From positions 72,820-120,668 of the forward strand of contig CAMPET010000037.1 of the NCBI GenBank assembly GCA_946803715.1: a stretch of 47,849 nucleotides of DNA, written 5' to 3'. The notes under the pieces were generated by a model. That model searched no databases, was not told the origin of the DNA, and saw nothing but the letters and a program-made list of their open reading frames with translations. The stretch comes from Beroe ovata (Eukaryota; Ctenophora; Nuda; Beroida; Beroidae). Of this stretch, positions 10,093 to 18,928 are shown in pieces. A program made the translations under genes and the position numbers. Numbering within the stretch: position 1 is the stretch's first letter; each line of letters starts with the position of its first letter.

Positions 10093-10492
10093 CTTCGAGG
10101 AAGTAACTACACAGTTACCTCAACTACGCAGTTCATAAACTAGACCTATTGATCAAATGGTTAGAATTGTAAAAGTTTACGACATTTTTATAAACAGACT
10201 TAATAGAGTTCGAGATTGGAAGAAGTAATCAAAATGAAAGGGTAGGTAAGATAGGATCAAAAATAGGCCGTTCTGGTGAAAAACTCCGATCTCACATCAA
10301 TTACAATCTCGTTGCTAGGCGACCGCGAGCGTGCGCGAATAATCCTGCACGTGCTGCGCGTTCCCTATAAATACCACGACACAGTTCATTTCTTCCCTTT
10401 TCAGTATTACTACAACAGCACATCACGCTCTTACATAATACTGATTTTTCTAAGATTCCTAAAGCCCTGCTTGGACTCAGAAGACTTTCACC
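10093..10492. promoter_or_regulatory. Shared 400-bp divergent promoter region
   Basis: This lies between the start codons of the minus-strand repeat protein (10092) and the plus-strand membrane protein (10493). It includes an X-box-like GTTGCTAGGCGAC at 10311–10323, a CG-rich stretch with CACGTG (10349–10354), and a good TATA box at 10366–10373 for the plus-strand gene. Confidence 0.6.
10366..10373 (+). promoter_or_regulatory. TATA box TATAAATA
   Basis: TATAAATA lies 120 bp before the ATG at 10493. An initiator-like TTTTCAGTA (about 10398–10406) follows at roughly the expected 30 bp. It is one of the few clear core-promoter elements in the window. Confidence 0.6.
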
Positions 10493-10870
10493 ATGATCAC
10501 GATTGACTCTAACAGTCTCCTGATCATTATATCCCTGCTGATACTACTCACAGGGACCCTACTGGGCGGATTAGCTCTCTGCTGCTGCTCAAGAGCTAGT
10601 GTACCGCTACGATACACAACACTGAGTGATGACTCGCAGCTGGAACTAGGGGTTACAAGCAAGACCATGTATCCCGTCATGAAACAGCCCCAGTTTTCAA
10701 ACATCTCCTCTGACTGCAGCACCGTGATTGATCTTGACAGCATACCGGACATATTTGAATTGGAGTCGACAGAGGAGGTGACTGAGACACGACTCATTGT
10801 CGTTGCTCCGGCGACACAGACACGGCGGGACTTCGTGATGGACATGCCGGCGGAGAATACGGCTGCTTGA
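10493..10870 (+). CDS. Small single-pass membrane protein (125 aa), unrecognised
   Basis: The ATG is in a favourable context (TTTCACCATGA). Residues 8–30 form one strongly hydrophobic helix (SLLIIISLLILLTGTLLGG) ending in LALCCCSRA. The triple cysteine at the membrane boundary is a typical palmitoylation pattern. The ~95-residue remainder is polar and acidic, with Ser/Thr-Asp/Glu sites, and is likely cytosolic: a short N-terminus before a helix followed by basic and then long polar sequence fits a type III topology. No homologue is recognised. A TATA box and X-box-like site lie upstream. A TGA ends the frame at 10868–10870. Confidence 0.65.
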   Translation: MITIDSNSLLIIISLLILLTGTLLGGLALCCCSRASVPLRYTTLSDDSQLELGVTSKTMYPVMKQPQFSNISSDCSTVIDLDSIPDIFELESTEEVTETRLIVVAPATQTRRDFVMDMPAENTAA

Positions 10871-11847
10871 ATTGCGGAACAAACGGAACCGGACTGAATG
10901 TGGACTACGACTCCCAGAGATGGGGGTCACAGTGGGGGGAGATATCCTCGTGCCAGCCACGTGTCATACCACGTGGTCCCACTGCCGCGGACCTGACCCG
11001 GCTGATGGTCCTGGGAGTGCGGTCAACTCCTAATTTAACTCTTCTCCGACGTGGATGTAATTTCCGCAGTTTCACTGAATTCTACAAAATATTGAGCAAA
11101 GACTCGCGTGTCCGAAGTGCTGGCAGTCAACAAAATGTCGTCGCGCGTGCGGTAAAATAAGTCACTTTTTGAAATATGGCCACGAATGTCACAAATAGGT
11201 CGAATATTCCTCATAAATTCGATGACAGGTCATAGGAAACAAATTCACGGACAAGCCGTGGGACCTCATAGGAACTGGCAAATGAAAAAAACTATGTGTT
11301 ACAATCAGTAGTGAAACGAGACGTGATGCGTAGAAAAGGTTAAAACTTCTAAAAAGCTCTATAAACATTACCGTATCAACTAACTCCGAATCTAGGTCAA
11401 TCTAATCTAGTAATCTAAATGATTACATAATAGAATAACACCAAAATCTGATGATGTATCGAATACAAAACATTCCCCTTTAAGTTACAAATTGTGCGAA
11501 ATAAAATAACTTACTAGATTTAATCTATGGACAAACGCGGAACAAATTGTTACCGAAAAATGAAGCTCATTCACTTACATTTTACATTTTCATTAATAAA
11601 TATTTGATAATGATCGATTCTGGAGAAGCGTTATAAATTTGCGAAGTCAATAGAATCTATTTACACTGATACAATTGGCATGAACAATGAACATCCTGCG
11701 ATTATGAACTGTTTCAACTTGTTAATTCTCTGCTGAGTGAAATATGAAATAGGAAATCCTAGCCCACCCACGTCTCACATACAGAACTCCCCCAAGTTGG
11801 ATAAAAGAACTATGAAATTTCTGACCTGATATAAGAACTAGTTATCA
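10871..11847. other. Intergenic / convergent 3' region
   Basis: No convincing gene. The first ~290 bp stay relatively GC-rich (a 97-codon frame at 10867–11160 overlaps the previous gene's end and is not supported); the rest is AT-rich. This is the convergent tail-to-tail space between the small membrane-protein gene (+) and the TMED gene (−). Confidence 0.5.
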
Positions 11848-12744
11848 CTAAATCTTTGCTGACTGCCTTTTAGACGTCTTATCTTCTTTGAAAAGTTTCT
11901 TCAAGAGATAGACCTGATAGGCAGGGAGATCAACTTCTCAACTGATAAAAATCGGAAAAAAACATCGCGGATTGAAAACAAGAATTCCAGAAATAAGGCG
12001 GACAATTGAATAAAACTTGAAAACGCCACATCACNGACACACTGAACAAGAGACCATCTGTCCACCCGTACCATATTACTGTGCTGGATCTTCTGATCTT
12101 TGTTTCGTTGTGCCTTGCTCAGTTGGAGCTGTACTTGTGTCTTGAACAGCTGACTCTTTATGTTGTCCACTTGTCTCTGAAAGTGGACATTGCAAGGGTT
12201 GACTTTTACAGTTAACCGATAAATTGATTCAAATCAATGAAGCGATCATGAAAAGTCATTTCACACATGACACAGGTTGTTTAAAATGTGGTATCGGAGT
12301 TGATCAATGGGGCTCAATCAAATTCGGAGTATTGACCATTATGACGAACAATCTTATGTTCGAACTGAAAGTGTGCATCGCGGATTATAGAAAATCGTCA
12401 GAGGAAATTAAAACTAAACTAAATGCTAAAGAATTCCGACGTTCTACGCAAATTTGACAATTGGCACTGCGAACAAATTTGAAGCAACTTCGTTGCATGG
12501 TCGAATATCCGAACTCCCATCGCCCCAGAAAAGAATAAATGCTCCCTGCATACTGCATAGCCTGAGATTTGCATAGAATTGGTTGTGTTCGGTGTGTTTG
12601 GAGCTATCGATTATACTTAGCTTGGAGTTCAACACGATTCATCATATCGGATGCTAATGATTAATCCAAAATCTTCAAGCCGGCCTCATTTCAAGAACTA
12701 CTTAATATTAGTCCAGTCTGTTGACCATTGACACAGTTCTGAGG

Positions 12745-12779
<35 letters not shown>

Positions 12780-13667
12780 TTTATGTAGCGGACATAACTA
12801 GTGGCAGAGCTAGAATAACGTTGCAAAGGAGGAACTCACATTGAGGATGGAAATTCCACTTTCCATGCTTGCTTCCTCCTGAACATCCTTATCCTCTGTG
12901 TACACGCCGTCATCCACATACACGTCCATGAATACGGTCTTACTCGTCAACTTACTAGGATTGTCATTCTTATCGACAACAAAGTCGATTTAAAGACGTA
13001 TTTTCATTTGTAAACAGAGTCAAAAGAGAATTAACTAACTCTCTCTCATGATAACAAAGTCAATGTATTATGGGAAGAGAATCATTATATTGTATGATGA
13101 AAGGTTAACGAATGTGAGACGGGTATAGCAATAAGCAAAGCATGATGAAATCAATGGGGAATTTATCGACGAGAACCTGACCCTGGTTACTTACCTAAAC
13201 TTGTTGCTGAAGCAGAACTTATAGACACCACTAACTTTTACCGTAAAGTGGTGTGACCCATACGATTCCCGCTTGTTTTGCGCTATGCGCCGCAGTTCCG
13301 AGTCAAACGCTTGGAAATCAATGTCAAGATCACCACCATCAACAACCTGAGGGTAGCAAGTAACTTGGCTACAATTCATGAGCCCATATGAGGGCAGGAG
13401 AGTTCCTTATAGAAGGATGCATGATTCAGAATGCGTGGTACACACAACTGCAGAAAAATTAAATCAGTTGTGAGCTGTAGTCGCATGCGGTAACTTTTGA
13501 TTAATGGCTGAAACCTGGAAGTCAAGTTCAATTTCGTGGTCTTGCTTCACATCCTCATAGAAACACTGCTCTCTCCGGGCAGGGACTTGGAATGTGAGAG
13601 CACTCTCAATAGTTCCGTGTGACAGGGCGAGGAAAAGGGAGACAAGACAAACTTGGAGCCAAGTCAT
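11848..13667 (-). CDS. TMED1/5-like p24 cargo receptor, five exons, interrupted by an N
   Basis: complement(join(11848..11913, N-interrupted 12036..12176, 12840..12954, 13195..13346, 13515..13667)). Exon 1 has a signal peptide (WLQVCLVSLFLALSHG) then the GOLD-domain start QCFYEDV. Exon 2 has GGDLDIDFQ and YKFCFSNKF, exon 3 SKLTSKTVFMDVYV, exon 4 the coiled coil (VDNIKSQL, RNKDQKIQHSN) and RVDRWSLVQCV, and exon 5 VYLLKKLFKEDK and the stop. These match p24 gamma proteins TMED1/TMED5, including the tail pattern QVYMLKSLFEDK. p24 proteins cycle between ER and Golgi and select COPI/COPII cargo. Phases agree through exon 4. About eight residues of the transmembrane helix are missing, and the break falls exactly at the N at 12035. 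208 residues are visible. The ATG at 13667 precedes a good signal peptide. Confidence 0.9.
12035..12035. other. Single N interrupting the TMED transmembrane segment
   Basis: The reading frame is intact up to codon WSLVQCV on one side. The sequence beyond the N no longer reads as a membrane helix. Sequence of unknown length has been lost here. Confidence 0.85.
12745..12776. repeat. Poly(A) tract of 32 bases in TMED intron
   Basis: An uninterrupted run of 32 A residues in the intron between TMED exons 3 and 4. It could be a retroelement tail or a mononucleotide microsatellite; no element body or target-site duplication was recognised. Confidence 0.9.
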
Positions 13668-13984
13668 GTGGATTCTATCTGGTGAAAATCACAGGTGTAT
13701 TCATGTTTTATTAGGAATTATCCTATCTCTTACCTAATGGACTTTTAAACTGAAATGGGCAAAAAATACATTCAAGTGAAGTGTTTCTTAAGAATCAAAT
13801 TTCAATCATTGCAAAGCACAAATAATAATTATGAAACATGGTGCACTGAGAATTGGCAGGACATCACTTACAAGTTTACAAACTGATAGATTTACAAAAA
13901 TTCCTATAATAAATTAACATCTCAAAGTGATTGATTGGAACTTTCATTTTGTGACATGATACCACTGTTGTTATGAATCAAGTG

Positions 13985-15163
13985 TCATTTGTTCGTTTTA
14001 ATTACTTTCCCATTCATTCTTACAATCATGTTCGAACATTCAATCATTATATCATCAATGAAATTAGTCACTGGCACCATGCTCTTCACAAAGCCACAGT
14101 GTCCACCAGATGGCAATAGAGAAAAACACATGTTGGGATCTTTCTCCATTTCATGGATGTCTTCTGTATCTATGCAAGCAGTTGGGTCATCTGCAGCATT
14201 GACCATGATGAGAGGTCTACAAAGCGGAGCTTCCTTCATTTTGATATGTGGAGAAACCAAAGATGCATAATCTTCTTGAGAAGTAACCATGTCATCTACA
14301 ATAAAACTGAGCCCTGTTGAGTGAAAGGTCTCAAAATCAGCCCAACGTTTAAATTTCAAAGAGCTGAATGTTGAAAAGTTCTTTGGGCCCATTCTATGCC
14401 GAAGTTCGTAGCCAAAATTATCAACTAATATTTTCTGGGTATATAAAGCCCAGGGCTTCATGAAGAGGGAAAATAGTGGCTCTCTCTTTAAATTTTCGTT
14501 CGTTGAAAGGAAATTCCACGACACACTGTGTACAACTCCCCCTAAAACATTTTCTGACACTGACTTAGACTTGACAGTTAAATAATCAAATATAAATTGT
14601 CCTCCAAAGCAACATCCAACAAGGAGAATTTTCCTATTAGGGAATTCTTGTTCAATAAATCTCACTGATTCGGGGATGTCATTGAAGTGTTCAAATGGGA
14701 ATGAAAACCTTGGACTGACCAAAGGGGTAGCTGATTTGCCTCTATAATTGCAAACAAATACATCCTGAAATCCATTTATTAGATACGACTTACATAAAGT
14801 CTGAACTTTTGTCCCAAAAGTACTCTCATTACCACCAGGAAAGATCATCACTATTGGATCCTTAACTGAATCTGAGGCACCCTCTTCAGGTAAACTATTG
14901 TTCAACATTTTGTCAAGGCTGCTCTGACCTCCATCTGCATATTTCACTATTGATCTTTCAAACTTCAAGTCTGGTGATCTCTCATATTTTGTCCTGAACC
15001 AGAATGCAAAGTAAGAGTTCAGACACAACAATGGTGATCTAGTAATATTCTTTGTGAAATGACATTCTTTTCTCACTAAATCAGCAATATCACCAATTCC
15101 AAATACTTTTGGATAAGACCATTTTCTGACAAGCTTTGAAGTATTTGAAATGATATTTGACAT
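13985..15163 (-). CDS. ABHD1/2/3-type alpha/beta hydrolase, intronless, Cys nucleophile
   Basis: An uninterrupted 392-codon ORF; an in-frame TAG twelve bases before ATG 15163 supports the start. It has the order of an ABHD1/ABHD3/YMC-type esterase: N-terminal helix, IVMIFPGGNEST oxyanion region (residues about 104–115), VCNYRGKSATPLVSPRF, nucleophile elbow at 183–188, then NAADDP (322–327, acid) and SGGHCGFV (352–359, catalytic His355). Family members are membrane-associated phospholipases or esterases. The elbow normally reads G-x-S-x-G; here it is G-C-C-F-G, so position 185 is Cys (codon at 14609–14611). The lack of introns contrasts with the split neighbours and suggests a retrocopy or intron loss. 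It is transcribed toward the TMED gene, whose start codon lies 318 bp downstream of its stop. Confidence 0.9.
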   Translation of the reverse strand: MSNIISNTSKLVRKWSYPKVFGIGDIADLVRKECHFTKNITRSPLLCLNSYFAFWFRTKYERSPDLKFERSIVKYADGGQSSLDKMLNNSLPEEGASDSVKDPIVMIFPGGNESTFGTKVQTLCKSYLINGFQDVFVCNYRGKSATPLVSPRFSFPFEHFNDIPESVRFIEQEFPNRKILLVGCCFGGQFIFDYLTVKSKSVSENVLGGVVHSVSWNFLSTNENLKREPLFSLFMKPWALYTQKILVDNFGYELRHRMGPKNFSTFSSLKFKRWADFETFHSTGLSFIVDDMVTSQEDYASLVSPHIKMKEAPLCRPLIMVNAADDPTACIDTEDIHEMEKDPNMCFSLLPSGGHCGFVKSMVPVTNFIDDIMIECSNMIVRMNGKVIKTNK

Positions 15164-15295
15164 GCACCTGAGCTAGAATAGTTAGGGGTCATAATCTTTA
15201 ACTTATCAGCAAGAGAACTCGTTGCTATTTAAATGGAGCATCATTGCATATTGAAATTAATCAATTCAATGCGCTTAGTCAATAAAGACACCGTT

Positions 15296-15466
15296 ATCAT
15301 GACCAAGTACTGAATAGGGAAGAATCTCAGCTAAGTATGGGATTGACCCAGCAGACTGGTAGCTCAATTGGAAGAGCAACAGGCACAATTTCTGGGGTTC
15401 AGGGTTGAGTACAGGTCAGTCCTTTACTTTTCTGAGTTTCTTCCCTATTCAGTACTTGGTCATGAT
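15296..15466. mobile_element. 171-bp element: tRNA-like core flanked by 35-bp inverted repeats
   Basis: Arms 15296–15330 and 15432–15466 are 35-bp inverted repeats with one mismatch. Between them, TAGCTCAATTGG (15360–15371) is a near-perfect RNA polymerase III A box of tRNA type. GGTTGAGTACA (15403–15413) is a degenerate B box at tRNA-like distance, in a context resembling a tRNA T arm. It fits a tRNA-derived SINE or MITE-like unit. No clear target-site duplication was found. Confidence 0.65.
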
Positions 15467-16110
15467 CTCAATAAATTTTATATACCTCGCCTTTTATCCT
15501 AAGTTGAGATGATGAGATCACCCTGTGTGGGATTTTTGTTCCATTGGCTGTTGTACAGCAGGGTGTACCATGTGTGGGTGTATGTGACATTTATCTTGCA
15601 GTGAAGGATATAAATAGAATTTGCATCCTTGAAATTAATCATGCAAAAATTGTTGAGAAGATCTGATGGTGGCATGAGGAGTGGAGGTGAGTGACAAGAT
15701 AATCTTGTTAAATATGAAATTAAGTATTTGAATTTTGATTAGCTTATTGCAAGCTGATGAATGTGGTAAATGCATTTGTTAGATTGTTAGCCAAATTTAC
15801 AAATTTTGGAAAGCAGGATTCAGGCATGTTCATAATCTAGTTGTGCTGAGCTGATACACTGAATGAACAGTGAGCACTGACAATTTGAAATTCTATCACC
15901 AGAAAAAACACAAAATTACACATTTATACCTTAAAAACACAGTCATGACTCTGAGATTCTACATTTGCCTGGCAATGCCAGACTCAACTTTCACTAGTCA
16001 TAATGATTGAATTGAATTGAATTGAATTGAATAATTTTGACATGAATCAACACTAATATTCATTTAAGACTGATCCCTACAAGACTTCACTAGTAAGCAT
16101 GGGTCGACCG

Positions 16111-16262
16111 GGGACGAAATTTGGCCGGGGCCGGGGCCGGGGCCGGGACCAAGTTGAATCAGCCGGGGCCGGGACTAACCGGGATTTTGGAATTTTAGCA
16201 AGGCCGGGGCCGGGGCCGGGATTGGCTAAAAATTGCCGGGGCCGGGGCCGGGGCCGGGATTT
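16111..16262. repeat. GGGGCC-rich degenerate minisatellite
   Basis: Four clusters of GGGGCC hexamers (about 16122–16149, 16162–16174, 16202–16221, 16235–16259) are separated by short AT-rich spacers containing GGGATTTT-like sequence. The plus strand is a strong G-quadruplex candidate. Both strands stay open (Gly-Arg/Pro-Arg reading), which is a by-product of the repeat and not a gene. Confidence 0.85.
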
Positions 16263-17814
16263 TTTCAATCTAATTTTGAAAATTTTTGAAAGTTCCCCGA
16301 AACTCTTACCAATGTGACCTAGCTTCTAGGCCAACCTAGAACGCAGCTAGAAGCGACACAATAAAACTACAACAATGAACTGCAAGGATCATAAAAAACT
16401 TGTGTACACTGCGACAATTTAAAAATAGATGATATGATACAGATAGTGATAGTGATACAGATAGTAAAGCATCTAAAAGATTTATGAAATATATATTACT
16501 AGGGGATCCGTTCAGAGTGCATGTGCTGCAGAAAAGTACTAAAAGGTGATATGGGTGGAGATAGCTTAGACATAGACATTTGAGAAACCACCCAGATCTG
16601 GGAAAAAGGCGCGCAATTGTCCATGTCATGTTAGCAATCGTTAGCAGCTTCTACGTTAGTGTGCGCGTCTTTTTCCCCGTCCATGATCATGACACTTTCC
16701 TTCCTCATTGCGTACATTGCGACTGGCAATGCTAAGCCCAGTTACCGCGGTATACCGCGAAGCGCGGCGAGCGCGCGCCAAATTATTCTGTCTATAAGAA
16801 CAATTTGCGGAGCGCGCGCAATGTAATTCTTGACCGGAACTGTCATCGACAGCCAAATGTGTACACATATTGCATGTGTTCCATACTTCCATAATGATAA
16901 AAAAGAGATATAAAAAAGCATTGTATTATCTTGATAATTCAAACTTTTGCTTCAATTAATCGTGCAGTGAACTAATTCACCTTTATTCACACCCTTTTGT
17001 TCAGTATTTACTCATTTTATATATACAACTAGAAAACACTACTCATCAGATATGATAGCAGGTCACAGATTTAAAACGACGGTCCACCTACCTGAAACAG
17101 AATGCAGATATTGACAAAAAAGTTGGTTCCCACATTTTCTAAAACATACAGTTTATGAAGGAGCCCCATTACAATGTTTTTGGTCATTTCTCCAAACTGC
17201 CAACCGAAGCTGTCCAATGTCCATTAAAGTAGTGTTATCATAAATGAGCTACAGCTGATCAATCTATATCTTGCACATGCAACTTTTATGCTACCATTGT
17301 AATGCACACAGATTGTAAAATAGTGTCACCTTTGTCTGCAAGGTCATGAAAGACACCTGTTTACAAAGTCACAAAAGATGCAGACAAACAAATAACCAAA
17401 TTATGATATAGGTAACTGCTGATAACAGCCTGACACCCTCAAGGCTCAGAATCCTTTATCAATGAATCACATATTGTCTCGGTTTTTGAAGGTGAGCATC
17501 AACAGGTGCATCAGTTCAGTAAGAGAAACCTTATCCCTCACGATGATATTTAGATTTAAATCACCTACCACCTGTCATTAGGCCAAAGAAAAGTAGCTAT
17601 TCTTTGATAATCCAGCAGTTTCGATTGCATGTTTCCAATCTGTGCCAGTTTTTGGGTAAATCCCAAAAGTTTTTGGGTTAATCAGCCTCCCCCTGCTTGT
17701 TGGGAGTTAGGTATTTCTAAGAACATCTTGTCATCTATCATAATTGCATTTATTTCTATATTCTGAATTCATTCATTGATAAAGCCAAGATAGAGCTAAT
17801 GAACAATCATTAGC

Positions 17815-18928
17815 ATGTCTAAAGATCATGAGACATGTGATAATGGATTTGTTGACATCTCTCCAGTACCTATTCTCAACAGCACAATGGGTAAGGACAG
17901 TTACGTAACAGTTGCTGAAATTTTACTCATTCGAAAGCTCAAGGCTATGCCTTTACTATATTTACTTATCATTACTTTCTTATCTATTTTATCATTTATC
18001 TCCAGTTCTTCCTCAGCTGATTCGAGCACTGAAGATGTGAAAGATGATAATGCTAATATATTCATGACTGTACAATACATAACTGATAGGCTGATAAAGA
18101 AGGTCACCAAACAAGAAAATACATGGATGATAAAAAAGCTTAACTTAACATTAACATCAGCTGGGGATTATGTCAAAAAGATTAAGGTTTCTTTGGCAAT
18201 TGATTTTTTTGTTGAAGGTATCCTTGCCTTTGTTTCAAATTTTGTAAGGCAGTTTGATTCAAGTTATTCCTGTGCTTTTCAGAGGATAGAGAACTTGGAT
18301 TCTGTCAAAGAACTACAACACTTGTCTCTCAGTCACAATATCATTGAGAAAATAGAGAACATTGGGCATCTGAGGAAGCTATGTGTTCTTAATCTTAGCC
18401 ATAACTTGATCAGCAAAATTGAAAATATATCCTCTCTTGTTGTAAGTATAATTTTGTAATTAAAGATTCTTAATTGTCCGCAGTTTTAGCAACATGATTT
18501 GATAAAGAAATAAAATCAGCAAACTTAAACATTCTCAGAACCTGGAGATTTTGGATCTGAGCCACAATGATATTTCTGTGTTGCCCCTCAAGACATTCAA
18601 ACAATTGCAAAGAATCAAAAAGCTGGATGTTTCTTTCAACCAAATTGCTGAGGTTTGATTTGAATGACTATTGGGCATTAATTGTCTTAAATAGCTATTA
18701 ACAGCAAGTTTTCCAATTTCAATGAATCATTCATTCAGATCAAACAGATACGTGACATGAGAGTGTTGGGGAATTTGGCTGATTTTAGTTTCCATGACAA
18801 CCCAGTGGTAACTGAAGCGCCTCATGCAGTGGATACTGCAGTATTTTACCTGCGAGGTCTAGAGTTATTGGATGGTGAACCTGTTTCAGCTGCCATGCGT
18901 GCATCTGCTGACAAAAGATATCAACAAG
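17815..18928 (+). CDS. CNTRL: Centriolin exons 1–5: N-terminus and leucine-rich repeats (residues 1–236)
   Basis: Exons 17815..17890, 18017..18186, 18283..18441, 18539..18652, 18739..18928 (intron phases 1, 0, 0, 0, then 1). Exon 2 contains the diagnostic YITDRLIKKVTKQEN. Exons 3–4 carry repeats of the SDS22/centriolin type (ELQHLSLSHNIIEKIENIG, KLCVLNLSHNLISKIENIS, LEILDLSHNDISVLP, IKKLDVSFNQIAE). Exon 5 matches the repeat cap of human centriolin (DNPVV...YLRGLELLDGEPV versus ENPVV...HLRSLESLEGQPV). Introns 1 and 2 are 126 and 96 bp, both multiples of three and free of stops, so the unspliced reading frame is open from exon 1 into intron 3. Confidence 0.92.

Larger units (their letters stand above)
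15164..17814. other. Intergenic region upstream of centriolin
   Basis: No gene seen in 2.65 kb. It contains a tRNA-like hairpin element (15296–15466), a short ATTGA/AATTG repeat (about 16007–16031), a GGGGCC-rich tract (16111–16262), a CGCG-rich block (about 16730–16825), and AT-rich DNA before the centriolin ATG that should hold its promoter. No TATA box or X-box was recognised within 250 bp of that ATG. Confidence 0.5.

Noticed and set aside
15340-15420. Functional tRNA gene
   Set aside because: A box is good but the B box is degenerate, no acceptor stem or anticodon arm can be paired convincingly, and it lies within inverted repeats of an element.
16077-16317. Gly-Arg and Pro-Arg ORFs on both strands of the GGGGCC tract
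   Set aside because: Both strands are open because of the simple repeat; there is no flanking coding sequence.
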